DNA of 64,000 bases from Hypomyces perniciosus (GCA_008477525.1 SPDT01000004.1:2728001-2792000), one strand, 5' to 3'; shown: positions 32,607-45,231, counted from the stretch's first letter. Made by a program: numbers and translations. The notes: generated from the sequence alone by a model not told the origin.

Positions 32607-35600
32607 AAGACGTCGTCGACGCGGTTCGCGATTGTCGTCTTTGCCAGCTATTTGTTGTGCAATATCAAGGAGCTGTGGTTTGGTAACAAGAGTTCCAGGT
32701 CTGCCCGGCTTCTTATTCCTGAACAGGACAGTGGGTGGTGAAAAAGCTTAAGCTTAAGTTGAAAGGCGCAGTGCCGTGGCAGTGAGGTGGGTTGCCTCTT
32801 GGTCCTCCTCTTCGTTGGTTGGGAGGCTCAATGCGTCGTCAGCTCAAGGTAGCACTGCTAACGCGAACCTGCATCACTGTGATGCTGTGAGAGGAAAAGT
32901 CGATGCTGGGATTCCTGTCAGGGCGGCTGCGACAGGCATTGATGAGACATGCACACGCACTGAGCCAACAGCGCAACGGGAGCTGGCATTTCAGCAAGGC
33001 GAATCGTTGCGAGGCACGTAAGAGCGAGATTGAATGATGAAGCAGACCAGAGCTGTGGACCCGAACAGGCCTTCCTTTGTGTTAGTGGCTTCAGTGGCGT
33101 ACCGATAGCGCGGGCGAGGTCACTTTTAGCAGCGTTCTGCGCTGGCAGGTACTTTGGCAAGCCGTGCCGATTTGACCAATGATAGGGCCGTACCAGCCCA
33201 TGGGAAACCAAAATCGTCCGCCAAGGGGGCAAAGCAACAAGGGTGTCTCACGCCAAGACTAAATCGCCTTATAAGTCTTGTTCTTATCTTCAAGCTAACA
33301 ATAATCCCTGAATGTCTCATGACTTTGCGCATCGTAAGCAGAGTTTACCCGGATGCGTGAAAGCCGGTCTTTCCCTTATCTCCGATCTAAGCCAATCAGG
33401 TAATGAAGACTTAGTCATCCAGGGGAAAGGAGGCCAACCATTTTTGCATTGGCTGAGGTTGTTGGGAATGTTGTACTCGTATGTATGTACGAGTAATGCC
33501 TACGAAGTACTCGTACGAAGTACTTCGTTCGTGGATGAAGGGTGCGCTGTTCAAGCTTTCCAAGACGCAATGCCTTGCGGGGTAAAACCCTTTTGCCTTG
33601 TTTATCTCGAAGCGATCGAATTGTAATTCGTTCAAATGCCCAGCACGTGACCCAACAACTCCCGGCGGCCCGCTCTGCAAAGCTTCGGCCCTTGACTGCT
33701 TGGCATCTGCAAGAAACGTGATACGAATAATTATGAATGGACAGCCTGGATACACGTCATAGACGAAGAAGGCATGGCATTTGTTTCAGTCAATCATTGA
33801 CCGAGTTTGAGATTGGCTCATGATAAAGAGGTAGCATTATGAGCATGCCAAGGCTTGACCTGAAACAAATGCACTCCCAGCTTCATAGCGATGATTCCTC
33901 CACAAGTTTCTTGTGCGCTGTAGGTAGGTATGATGTAGCAATGCTAAGAGGTTTTCTCTTGCCATGATTTTGGCTGCATTGGCAGTGCCATTTGACCATC
34001 TTACTCGTATAGTCAATTAAGATACTTTTGTGAGAAATAAAGCCAACATCTATCGTACTCCCCGATTTAAGGCTAAGGGTCACGATCCTGGGGAAACCTA
34101 ATGGATGGATGGCATGAGTAACTTTGGCGCATGTAGTGCAACCACACGCTACATTCATTCATTATATCGTGATCATACCCTGGCACATATAAGCCATTTT
34201 GCTGAGTAAGATATGTCGTTGTTTTGCCATGTCAGTATCCCGACGACTTTGCATGTATGCAAGTAAATACTCCTACTATGGAGCAGCAGAGGCCACAAGG
34301 CCCTTGTATCAGTGCTGTGCTTTTCAAAACCTACGTCATCACGACGAGCCCATTGCCTGCACTCGTATGTAGTGGATAACGCAGATAATGTGGATCCAAG
34401 ACGCTGGAGTATGCTAAGGTCGGCGAGATCCGGTTGTCTATCCAGCTATTCATGAATGGTAGCTGAAGATGAGGACCACGTAGTTTAGTTATCGTCGCCT
34501 TTATTGGGGTTGTTCTATAGAATAAATAATAGTGGTACTGGCCAGCGAGGACTTAACGGAGTTCGATAGGCCTCAGGATACGTCCTCGCTGTTGCTATCT
34601 GATAAGTTATTAACGCTGCTCTAACAATTGCAAGAACTAGTCTAGCCATAATACCTCGGCGGAGATATAGTATTCATTAAAGAGTCTCTCAGTAATGTCA
34701 AATCCCGGCAGCCTTATAAAGGTGATCTCTACCGACCTTATTCAACTGGTTCCTTAGCGCATGGCTAGCCACACCATGAGTTAACAACGGGTGCATTCCC
34801 GAGATACCTACGGAGTACCTGTGTAGTAATGACTAAGACGGGCTTCATGAGTTGTTGAGAAGCCTTCATATTCTGCAAGCTGATTGACGGCTGTTCCTAC
34901 CGAGACTAGCGGTTTCTGACACCATGGAATTTTTTCTAGGACTAGTATCTTCAAATCATAGTACTTTGTAGAAATGCCGAGTCGTTTTGAATAGGACGTG
35001 GCGTTAAGATGTGGCTTTGTAAGTGATGACCCTCTCCTCTGTCCGAACCTCCCGACAATACTACGTCAGTCAGTACGAAGTGGACAGTCGATACGGATAG
35101 AAGCAGAACAACAGATGAGAAATTAAATGCAAATCATTACAAATATTTTCCATCTCCCTGCACAAGGACAAGTGAAAAAAAAATCATTTGCCAGATTTGG
35201 TGCGATCCTCCTTCGAAAACGAATCAACATGCGAGAAATCGCAAAAAAGGACGGAGATCATCGTCACCCGAGCCTCAGCTTTCCGGTGTCGGTGGGCCCG
35301 AGTGGTCCTCCAGAGAATGTTGTGGCGGAACACGTTGCTCCGGTTGTAGCGGTATTGGTGGGATAGTGGCAAGCGGGTGACAATAAAACAGGAACTGCAA
35401 AACAGCACATTACCTTGATTACCATGGTCTGCTATGTATAATAATTTTTATCTAGCGGTTATTTATTCCGTACAATACTATACTACAAGTAGCAAATATT
35501 CCGAATATTCTACTTGTTATTAACCACTTACCTATTCACGTACGACGTAGTATGAAGTATATCTTTTGTTGTCTCTCCTTTTTTGTCCCCCCACCCTCGT

Positions 35601-35761
35601 GGGCTTGACGCATCATTATATCATCCCCAACCTCTACTCTAGCTCATCCACTTCCCGCCAACCTTTTAATCCCTTCATCTCCCAATCTGCACAAACTCCT
35701 TTCACGTTTCAATCCTTCACCCCAGAAAACACACCAAGCTACCTCCAGCTTACAACAAACA
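32607..35761. other. 3.2 kb without a recognisable gene
   Basis: Only short overlapping frames occur on both strands. None shows a known domain or a consistent exon pattern. Base composition is normal, so it is not RIP-type DNA. It contains a dense cluster of TACGAAGTAC-type palindromes (33501-33531) and a TACGGAGTAC copy at 34809-34818. The last 350 bp are the transaldolase promoter with a long CT-rich leader. Confidence 0.5.
33481..33535. repeat. Cluster of GTAC-centred palindromic motifs
   Basis: Alternating copies of GTACGAG, TACGAAGTAC, CTCGTACGAAG and TACTTCGT follow one another within 55 bp. The unit is a variant of the TACGGAGTAC motif found in other intergenic regions of the window. 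Confidence 0.6.
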
Positions 35762-37206
35762 ATGTCCACCTCTCTGGATCAGCTCAAGGCCTCTGGCACG
35801 GTATGTCCTCCGCCACCTACACCTACCCCGCCATTGCTGTCCCGTTGGAGGGTAGCTCGGGAACAGAGATGAATTGCCCAGAAATTCCCTCTTTCCGCCA
35901 TGAATTGTTAGGGGAGCATTTGCTAACAATTGATTTACTTGTGGCGAGTAGGTCGTCGTGTCTGACTCCGGTAAATTCCCGCACCACCCGCTCTATCTCC
36001 CAGTATCCAGCTAACCGCCCCTCACAGGTGACTTTGTCTGTTAGTATCGCCTCCTCCGCCTCCTCCGCCTCCTCCGCCTACCCCTCCGCCACCCCCCGAG
36101 AAGATTCACAGTGGCGGGAGCTCTCACATCTCCTTCGGTATAGCATTTGTGCAGCAGAAGCTTACATGCGTCAACAGCTATCGGCAAGTACAAGCCCCAG
36201 GATGCCACTACCAACCCCTCCCTCATCCTGGCCGCGTCCAAGAAGCCCGAGTACGCCAAGTTGATTGATGTCGCCATCGCCTACGCCAAGGCCAAGGGTG
36301 GCTCCATTGACCAGCAGGTCGAAAATGCCCTCGACAGACTGCTGGTCGAGTTCGGTAAGGAGATTCTGGCCATCATCCCCGGCAAGGTCTCTACTGAAGT
36401 CGATGCCCGCCTCTCCTTCGACACCAAGGCCTCTGTCGACAAGGCCCTACACATCATCGAGGTAAGTGATGCGAATTGTCAAAACAGAGCCCAACAAGCA
36501 GAATCTGACCCAGAGTTTCAACAAAACAGCTGTACAAGGAGGTTGGCATCCCCAAGGAGCGTGTCCTGATCAAGGTCGCCTCCACTTGGGAGGGTATCAA
36601 GGCCGCCGAGATCCTCCAGCGCGATCACGGCATCAACTGCAACCTGACCCTCATGTTCTCCCTCGTCCAGGCCATCGGTGCTGCTGAGGCCGGTGCCTAC
36701 CTCATCTCTCCTTTCGTCGGCCGTATCCTTGACTGGTTCAAGGCCAGCACCAAGAAGGAGTACACCAAGGAGGATGACCCCGGTGTTGCCTCGGTCAAGA
36801 GCATCTTCAACTACTACAAGAAGTTTGGCTACAACACCATTGTCATGGGTGCTTCGTTCCGAAACACGGGTGAAATCACCGAGCTCGCTGGCTGCGACTA
36901 CCTGACCATCTCGGTAAGTCACTGTCAATCCAATGGCCATCTGAACCGAAGCTAATACAATATCTACAGCCCAACCTGCTCGAGGACCTTAGCAATTCCT
37001 CTGAGGCCGTCCCCAAGAAGCTCGATGCTTCCCAGGCCTCTTCTCTTAACCTTGAGAAGAAGACCTATATCAACGACGAGGCTCTCTTCCGATTCGATTT
37101 CAACGAGGACCAGATGGCAGTCGAGAAGCTGCGTGAGGGTATCAGCAAGTTTGCTGCTGATGCCGTTACTCTGAAGAACATTATCCAGGGCAAGCTGTCT
37201 GCCTAA
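35762..37206 (+). CDS. TAL1: Transaldolase
   Basis: Six exons: 35762-35800, 35952-35970, 36028-36039, 36178-36461, 36530-36913 and 36970-37206, giving 324 residues, the standard length. The enzyme moves a dihydroxyacetone unit between sugar phosphates in the non-oxidative pentose phosphate pathway. The Schiff-base lysine lies in [11 protein letters not shown], and TTNPSLIL and [11 protein letters not shown] are the other conserved strands. Exons 2 and 3 are only 19 and 12 nt long. They encode VVVSDS and the GDFV stretch that precedes [14 protein letters not shown], and no other combination restores the family sequence. Intron 3 contains four CCTCCG repeats. The leader before the start codon is CT-rich, as in highly expressed fungal genes. 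Confidence 0.95.
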
Positions 37207-38000
37207 GTGATTTGACGAGGGGGAAAAAATGTTGGGTGATGGGAGGCCAGGGCAGAATGCTCGGCGGACAGGTTTCCGTGGTATTTCGCAATTGGCTGTT
37301 TGGGAGTCATGATATCTAGTACTAGTAGTATGAACAGAATGCGGAGGGCCCCAAAATAGTATGATTTAGTCTACTACTTCCGTACTTTCTAGTATTTTGC
37401 AAAGTGGTGGTCTATGGACACTGCATAAAATAAAATAATTTACGTCGCAAACCTAATAGTACTTTCTAATAGTTGTTGTCAGTCAGCGTCTCAAGAGTGC
37501 AAACCAATGGCTGGAGCTCGTGCATGGTTGTGTGTACTACTGTATTACATGTGTGGAAATTTGACACCATGCAGCCTTAATTGGCGTCCGTATCACCTTC
37601 GTCATTATGCCTGAACTATCGGTGCCAAAGCCGACGACAGCGCCTACGCGCTCCCCTTTTCTCAAATTTTAAGTAGCACATACTTCGTACACTGCGCCAC
37701 GTTAGTGCCTACATACATCAAAGTCCTGCAAAGGGTACTCCGTACATATGCATTCATATATGCCTTTTCAATCCAATCGTCTTCTACTCCGTAGATTCCC
37801 ATCATCTCTTCTATCGATGGCGGCGGTCAATTGCTGAAATCGCATCCCATCGCATCGGCAACTCGCTGTGTCAATCGTCCCCCGAACTCTCCACACTCCG
37901 AACAAAATTCCAGCACTACTACTACTTCGCACATACGAGTGAACCAACGCCACCGATCTATGCGCGCTGAGGCGACGTCATTCTCGGAACAAAAAGAGTG
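37207..38000. other. Intergenic
   Basis: No gene. It carries three copies of the TACTCCGTA/TACTTCGTA motif (37681-37690, 37735-37745, 37795-37803) upstream of the phosphatase gene. Confidence 0.45.
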
Positions 38001-39182
38001 ATGGCGGTCCACGAGGCGAGTCGACGAATCCTCGTCTTCGCCGCCGTCGCCTTTTTCATTACTAGCACCTATCTATGTGCCACCCGCCTCTATGACACGT
38101 CCTTCACCCGCGAAGCTCCCCAGCAGAGCAACGAACCCACCGAACCCACCGAACCTCAGAATCAAGTCCTTCATCTCGGTGTGGCAGATTATCCCATGTC
38201 GTATGGCAAGCACAAACGCCCCGACATGGATGGCCTGACGCTGATGGCGAATTTGCCGGACCAATTCATCCCGACTTTCAAGAACAAGAGGAGGTTGATT
38301 GTGGTGGGCGATATTCACGGCATGGATAAGTCCCTTGCGGCGCTCCTGGAAGAAGTCAATTTCGATGTCAATACCGACCATCTCGTTGCGACCGGCGACA
38401 TGATTAACAAAGGGCCCGATTCCCCCGGTGTCATTTCCCGTCTCATGAAGCTGGGCGCCAGCGCCGTCCGGGGAAACCACGAAGACCGCGTCCTTCTCGC
38501 ATTAGCAGAAGCCGAGAGCCAGACTGGCGTGAGCAAAGAGGTGGCATCTCCCGACGACGGGGAACACAGGGGGGAATCAAGCTTCCTCGCCACAGGACGA
38601 AAGCTCTCCAGGGAGCATGTCGCCTGGCTTTCCCAGCTGCCCGTCATATTGGCCGTTGAGCCTCTGTCCATGTACATCGTCCATGCGGGTCTCGTACCAG
38701 GAGTCAGGCCAGAGCTGCAAGACCCCTGGGCTGTGATGAATATGCGTACGATTGTCTACCCCCGCGAAGATCTCCGCAAGAGGGAACATATACATTACTG
38801 GCCCGTCCCGCCGCCTGCCCCTCAAAATGACCAACACAGTCGTTCAGATGAAGAGGCAGATGACGGAGAGGGCCATACTGAGGAGAAAATACAAGCGCAA
38901 GACCATTTTACCGACCACGACATTGCTATACCCGTTGATGGTCGCGACGGTGAAAAATGGGCTAATGCATGGAATCGCTACCAGAAGCGCCTAAAGAAGA
39001 ACAGCCGACATACAGTTGTTTACGGACATGACGCGAAGAGAGGATATAGAGAAGGCAAATACACCTTCGGACTAGACTCGGGATGTGTAAGTGGGGGAGC
39101 TCTGACGGCGCTCATTGTGGAGGGAGCGAAAGGCGGTGGCTTCAAGCAGAAGACATTACAGGTGAGGTGCAAGAAACATTGA
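38001..39182 (+). CDS. PPN2: PPP-family endopolyphosphatase, Ppn2-like
   Basis: A single exon of 393 residues. A short cytosolic N-terminus is followed by one membrane helix (ILVFAAVAFFITSTYLCA), as in the vacuolar membrane protein Ppn2, then a metallophosphatase domain. The metal-ligand motifs are in order: GDIHG, GDMINKGPDS and GNHED, then the later His residues in VHAG and YGHDAKRG. Yeast Ppn2 is a zinc-dependent enzyme that cuts inside polyphosphate chains in the vacuole. An acidic insert (about residues 275-315) interrupts the domain. The ATG at 38001 is used. An in-frame GTG one codon earlier is ignored. Confidence 0.87.
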   Translation: MAVHEASRRILVFAAVAFFITSTYLCATRLYDTSFTREAPQQSNEPTEPTEPQNQVLHLGVADYPMSYGKHKRPDMDGLTLMANLPDQFIPTFKNKRRLIVVGDIHGMDKSLAALLEEVNFDVNTDHLVATGDMINKGPDSPGVISRLMKLGASAVRGNHEDRVLLALAEAESQTGVSKEVASPDDGEHRGESSFLATGRKLSREHVAWLSQLPVILAVEPLSMYIVHAGLVPGVRPELQDPWAVMNMRTIVYPREDLRKREHIHYWPVPPPAPQNDQHSRSDEEADDGEGHTEEKIQAQDHFTDHDIAIPVDGRDGEKWANAWNRYQKRLKKNSRHTVVYGHDAKRGYREGKYTFGLDSGCVSGGALTALIVEGAKGGGFKQKTLQVRCKKH

Positions 39183-41176
39183 GAAGGCCATCATTGTGTG
39201 TTACGGGACATGGTTGCATGGCATGTTTAATTCTTCTATGATTCTGCAGCGTTCGAGGCGTTTTGGAGGTTCGGTTCAACTCTTTTTTATGGATACCACT
39301 CTGCAAAGCTGTTGCTCCGTTCATACGCTTTAGATAAATTAGTAATACTAGTACTCCGTACTTCGTACTTGGCAGTACGCTACGAGTAGTGGTAGTAATA
39401 CCACTTAATACAACATCAATAATATTATGCATATAACAGCACAACTTTTGCCACCGCCTTCTCCTGAGTTCCTGTTTCTATTTCTGTTGTTATTGTTTGC
39501 TGAACTGTCTTGTCTCGTAATCTGCATGGACACGTCGATAATTGCATCTCCATCCTCTCCCTGCTTCACTACATTAACAAGTACTACCGACAATCTCCAA
39601 GGCTACACACTAATAGGGATAAAAAGAATAGAGACCGCAAAGGCCTACCCAAATACCTTAATGATAAAGGATTAAGAACTTGTATTATTATATCATAGTA
39701 TAATATATACCAGCAAAATAAAAGTTGTATATAGAAATAAGAGTAATCCAAAGCAACAAGAGTACAGCATACAAAGTCATCCAAAGCCATTGACTTGTGG
39801 CAATACTGCCCTGTTTTATTTACCACCACCCCTTAAGCCTATTCGTATAACAACCAAATGCAGCCCAGAGCCCAGAGCAATCTTACAGACCGCCTCCTCA
39901 GCTATGTTCTTTTCTGTGGCTGTGGCAGTGCCCGGGAATCGCATCTCGCCACTGACCGACGGTCTTTGGACCAATGCCTAGCGTCTCAACTGAGGGCGTG
40001 CATGGCGCCTTGCCCTAGCATATGTGTATGTATGTATGTATATACATCACACCGTCCCGCTGTGGATGAATATCTTGCACGATATTTGGGTCCGTTTCAT
40101 GCACATTGTTATTATGGCTGTGACGAAGAGGTAGTACTTTGTACAGAATCCTGTAATTGCCCCGCATAAGGTGCGTTAATTGTATGCTTTTCTCCTAGTG
40201 TCATGTTCTCATCATGGAAGTGAGGCGAGACGAGACGGAGGAGAAGCGCCGGGTTGATATCTGTCTTCTTATCCCATGCTCGTTTTGTCTACATACACCG
40301 AGCTGCATTTGCATTCACATTTGCGTGCCGAAGGTTGGACATAAATAGAAAGAGAACACTCCCCCGTCTCCTTTTTTTTTGTTTCCGTTTTTTATTTCTT
40401 TCGTTTTCGTCTTTTGTTTGCTTTCGCCTCTGTTTCCACTTGTTGGCGTCTGCTGCTGTGCTCAGGTTCCAGAGCACTACTACTACCATAATTCAGAAGG
40501 CAAGTGCCGTTGCGTGACGTGCTTCGCCAGGGTCTGGTGGCCTCCTGATGACGAATACGGAGTACGAACCGCCAGCTAACATTCTACTGCCTTTTCCCCC
40601 CCTCAGACCAAAGAAACCTAGAATTCCGCATACGGCAGATCCCATCGAGAGAATCGAAAAGAAGAGGGCGGGTTCAACAGGTGCCGTCGGCTTTGTGATA
40701 CCAAGAACGGTCTAGCCTTTCTCAGTGCAACACATTCAACTGTTACACAAAGCAATCGTCCGTCCGCTTCCGCAGTTCGGCTGCGTTGCCGTTCGTCAGC
40801 GACCGCCGGCCATTGAAACCGCCGCCAAAAGTCCGCCAAAAGTCCCCCAAAACCCCACCCTCAACAGCACTCATATATCCACTGTAAGAATCAACACCTT
40901 GGACGACATCGGACCCGACAGACATACAGACAGACAGACGGATAGCCAGACAGACAGCCAATCACCTCGCTTTGCTCGTAGTCGCCGGGTTGCCGGCGGC
41001 TTTGTGCGACAGATTCTCCCTGCGTCTGCTCTCTTGACCCTAGTACAGCTGTGAGCGTTGTATGATTTCGACGTCTCAGGCTTCGGAGGTGCCAGATCCT
41101 CCTCCTCCTCCGCCTCCTCGATCCTGCTGCCTTGGGCGACAGCTTGATTGCTTCAGAGTCCCTCCCGTATCTCGCC
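39183..41176. other. Intergenic, 2 kb, promoter of PBS2
   Basis: No gene is seen. Features are GTAC-motif copies at 39351-39380 and 40556-40565, a TATG run near 40026-40043, and a CAGA-rich microsatellite (about 40917-40962) in the probable 5' leader of PBS2. Confidence 0.5.
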
Positions 41177-43159
41177 ATGAGCGGCTCCGACTCGATCCCG
41201 GCCACGCCGGACAGCGTGTCTGATGGCGCATCGTTCTCCGAAGAGCCGTCTCCGGCCACCACGCCCAACGGCGACCACGAATCTCCCAAGCGAGTCCCGT
41301 CCCTGAGATCCGTCTCCGATCCCCGAAATATGAACCCCAACTCGACGGCACTGGGCATCTTGGGCATGGCCAGACACCCGTCACAGACAACCTCGTCCTT
41401 TGCTGGAGGTGCTAGTGCCATGGACAACAGCATCATGGCCAAGGCGCGAGCTCTCCATCAGCAGCGGATGCAGAAGGGTATGTCCTCGGCAGGCAGTTCG
41501 CCTGTATCACCGGTGCCGTCGCCCTCCGTCGTAGGCCCCAACGGCTTCCCCACCAATCTCCGTATGCCGCCGCCGCCGAATCCCATGCAGCGCCCTGGTG
41601 CTGTTCCGCACCCCAAATCCGCCCCGATTATACCAAAGCCGTCCCTCAGTGAAAGGAGAGCCCAGCTGGGCATGGGTATGAAACTGTCCGATATAGGTGG
41701 TGGTATGGGAGGCGGTAGCCCTTCGACAGGAATGCGTCGGCCTGGTGCCCCGAAGCTGTCAGATATCACAGGAAGTCCCGCTCAGACGACGAACAATGGC
41801 AGTGCTGGGCCTAGTCACGGGTCTAAGCTGGACGATTTTAAGAAGTACATTGACACGGAAAAGGGATGGATTACATTTGACGGCGCCGCTACTATTACTC
41901 GGACGGGAGTCAACTTCTCCAACGGCCAGACCTTTACTATTTCACTCGACGAGGTGCAGATATTAGGAGAGCTGGGTAAGGGGAATTACGGCACGGTTTA
42001 CAAGGTCAAGCATGCGAAGCCAGCAGCGCCTCGCTTTGGACATGGGCTGTCTGGAGTGCGGCTAAATCTTCCGCAACGCAGCCAGTCGGATTCAGCGGTT
42101 GGAGAAGACATAAATGACAGTACGACAGGGAAGACTATGGCCATGAAGGAGATTCGACTCGAGCTCGACGATGCCAAGTTTACCACCATATTGAAGGAGC
42201 TGGTTATTTTGCACGAATGCGTCTCGCCTTATATCATTGACTTCTACGGGGCTTTCTTCCAGGAAGGTGCAGTATACATATGTATCGAGTACATGGATGG
42301 CGGTTCTATTGACAAGCTCTATGCTGGGGGCATTCCCGAGAATGTCCTCCAAAAGATCACCCATTCGGCAATAATGGGTCTCAGGTCGTTGAAGGATGAC
42401 CATAACATTATCCATCGCGATGTTAAGCCGACAAATATCCTCGCCAACACGCGGGGACAGGTCAAGATTTGTGACTTTGGAGTTAGTGGCAACCTGGTGG
42501 CCAGCATAGCAAAGACGAACATCGGATGCCAGAGCTATATGGCACCAGAAAGAATATCAGGGGGCGGTATGGCGCAGTCGGGCAACGCGGATGGGACCTA
42601 CAGTGTCCAGAGCGACGTTTGGAGCTTGGGGCTGACCGTTATTGAGTGTGCAATGGGCCGATACCCATATCCACCAGAAGCGTCCTCCACCATCTTCAGT
42701 CAACTAAATGTAAGTCCTCACTCGCGACATTGTCAAAGTTGGCGACTAACATCTTGATTCTTACAGGCAATTGTCGAAGGCGAGCCTCCAGCTATGCCCG
42801 ACACCTACTCCGACGTGGCAAAGGACTTTGTGAGCAACTGTCTTCACAAAATTCCCAAAATGCGACCAACGTACGCCCTGTTACTCAAGCACCCGTGGCT
42901 GAAGTCTCTGTCTAAGCCGCAGACAATCACGGAGGTAGTCGAGGAGGGCGAGGCCGCAGAGAAGGTCGCCGAGGCTGTGGGCAAAATCGATCTGAGCTCC
43001 GGCTCCGGTGATGCAGAAGTGGCTGAGTGGGTAACTGCCGTACTGAAACGAAAGGGTGAAGGCCTTGGGGACGATGACACGTCTCGCCCAGCACTTCATG
43101 CCGCACCACTGGACAGTGTTAGTAGTCCTATGGCGAGCCCCCTTCTCAACAAGGGGTGA
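41177..43159 (+). CDS. PBS2: MAP kinase kinase of the HOG pathway
   Basis: Exons 41177-42709 and 42767-43159 give 641 residues. A long, Ser/Pro-rich N-terminal region (about 270 residues) probably docks the upstream kinase and the Hog1 MAPK. The kinase domain shows the ATP loop GKGNYGTVYKV, Lys324 in AMKEIRLELD, the catalytic loop HRDVKPTN, DFGVSG, and the activation-loop pair Ser443/Thr447 in SIAKT, the S-x3-T signature of MAPKKs. The APE-like motif is MAPERI. An insert of about 30 residues lies between the ATP loop and the lysine, as in other filamentous fungal Pbs2 proteins. The protein carries the osmotic and oxidative stress signal to Hog1. The frame is open 15 codons upstream but has no ATG there. 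Confidence 0.95.
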
Positions 43160-44325
43160 CGGGCAGAACTATAGCGTGCGCAGCAGGGGAGAAAAAAATG
43201 AAGGATGGAATTGAAACCACGGCGACCAATTCGAGTTCGAACCGCTATCGTGGACATCGACTATGTTATGCAAGGGGCTTCAGATACAAAGGTGTTTGCA
43301 CCACCGTCTTACGCCAACAGGAGCTGGTATCTGGTTGGCCCGAACATTTCCAGCATCACTCGATCCATGGAGTGTGCGTGAAAGAGAGACAATCCGCTGG
43401 TCTCCTATCAACCAAAAGTGTATGCGACTATGAGCAAGTCCCTCCTATCACGAACGCGTTGCCCGCTTTACCCGCCTGTAAAAGAACTGCATACGAAGTA
43501 CCTTACACACCCACACATTTTCCTGATGATTCTTACCTAGACGGGGACATTCAACGGCAACACAAAGAGGACGCTATTTTATTTTCCCTTTTCTACTCTA
43601 CAATCACACAACTTCTTCCTCTTCTTTTGCTTCATTTTTTCTTTTTCCAATGGGTGGGACTGGTGGTGTGCATGGATGGATGGATGGATGGATGGATGGA
43701 TGGCTGGTGCATGCTCAAAGACGGGATGGCAAGGTTTCTGGGAGGGGAGAATTTTGTACGTAGCATATGAAGAACAGAAGGCAATATATGAGGGCAACTT
43801 CTTCAAAAAGGACTCTGCAGATGATATCGAAAACATTCCCTATCTCATATCCCGTTCATTTGCGTTGCCTACTATACTCGTGCGCAGGTTTTGTGGTCTT
43901 CCTTCCGTACCTAGGTAGTGAATGGTACTATGAATTCAGCAATCCACCTTGGATCATTGCCAAGGACATATAGCGAGCGTGTTATTTTATTTACAAATTC
44001 GTAATAACGTGTTAACATGGTCGTTGATGAAGACATTATGCACAGCCTGAGATTGCCTCCGTGCCCGCTCATTAACCGCAGCCTCTCCCACCATCTCCTG
44101 AACACATTTTTGGGTGACATGATACCATGAGAATCCGATGCAGCAATTCATAAGTCAAACTCCTCTTCCTCCTCCTCCTCCTCCTCAAAGAAAAACTTAG
44201 GATACCCCCCAACGCTTCATCTCTACACTGGGGCGTCTCAATCCCCTCTTAAATGGCGGCGGCTGCTTTTTCTGCCACGGCCAACGCCTGGGGACATGCG
44301 ACTTGACGAGTCGGATCAGCTTCTC
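43160..44325. other. Convergent intergenic with simple repeats
   Basis: 3' flanks of PBS2 and the SUR7-like gene. It holds an ATGG microsatellite (43672-43703) and a CTC run (about 44165-44187). The plus-strand 204-codon frame that starts just after the PBS2 stop is low-complexity and is not called. Confidence 0.45.
43672..43703. repeat. Tetranucleotide microsatellite (ATGG)n
   Basis: About eight perfect ATGG units in the PBS2 3' flank. Confidence 0.9.
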
Positions 44326-45231
44326 CTACGAATAGCTGTCCTTGACTCGTCGCTCGTCGAAGGAGCGGCTGCTGCGAATGGTGCTGCGGCGGCGACCGAC
44401 GTGGCCGGCGCGATCTCTGCGGATGCCAAGGGCGAAAATGACGACGGAGAGGAGGAGTGCGGCGTAGGCGCCCCAGAGGAAGCCGAAGGCTTGGGCGCCG
44501 ATTTTAGCGCTGCGGTTGTCGTCTGTGAAGCGATCGCGGGCTTTGACAAAGGTGGCGCTGTGGGGGGGGGAGAGACGGTTAGCGAGGACGGACTTGATAT
44601 AGCAGTTTGGAAGTGAGCAGCAGACATACGTTATTAGGGGAGCGGCGAGGGAGAAGAAGAAGAGTGCGATGCCGGATATGAGAAAGGCGAGCGCAGCGCC
44701 GAGACGGCCGCAGCAGGAGATGAAAGCCGTGAAGAAGGCCACGACCTCAAAGAACAGCGTCATAAGGAGAAAGACCCAGCCGAAGCGCCAGAGGTAGTAG
44801 TACTGGTAGGAAGACGTGTGTGATCCATGGCTGCCGCCGAGCCCGGGAGGCACGTTCTGGGCGTTGGAGTCCCAGGCGAAGCCAAAGGGGATGGCAGCAT
44901 GGGCGCCGCCGCAGTTGTCGTTGTTGAGGCCGCAGATGTAGAAGTATGTCCACTGACTGATGGGACGGGCGCCGGTGATGCCGCTAGTGTCGGCGCGGAG
45001 GTAGTATGTGTCCTTGAACGGGACGGAGTCGGTGGTGCCGGGGAGGATGATGAAGAAGAGGAAGAGAATAGAGGTGGAGAGCAGGAGAAGGCCTGCGGTG
45101 CCGAGGAAGGCGTCTGTTTGTTGCAGAAGCAAGACGGTTCGGTTAGCAAGAGATGGTAGACCCAAGGCGACAATGAATCACTTACTCTTAGGCATGCTCT
45201 TAGGCATGCTTTTAGGCATGATCTTAGGCAT
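44326..45231 (-). CDS. SUR7/PalI-family membrane protein
   Basis: Exons 45231-45186, 45113-44630 and 44557-44326 give 253 residues. Four membrane helices are visible: one right after the N-terminus (AFLGTAGLLLLSTSILFLFF), two near 105-165 and one before the C-terminus. The first extracellular loop carries the SUR7 signature region (QWTYFYICGLNNDNC, with the paired Cys). SUR7-type proteins mark eisosomes in the plasma membrane. The C-terminal tail is basic and Ser/Arg-rich. The second intron (44629-44558, 72 nt) is a multiple of three with no stop. Removing it gives LITATFVKARD, as in the family. The N-terminus reads MPKIMPKSMPKSMPKN because the first codons are repeated in tandem. Confidence 0.85.
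45187..45231 (-). repeat. 12-bp tandem repeat over the start codon
   Basis: Four units of ATGCCTAAGAGC-type sequence (three full, one partial) lie at the start of the SUR7-like gene. Each unit supplies a new in-frame ATG. Relatives normally have a single MPK. Confidence 0.85.

Noticed and set aside
43156..43770. 204-codon plus-strand frame after the PBS2 stop
   Set aside because: Low-complexity translation running through a microsatellite, with no domain; best read as 3' flank.
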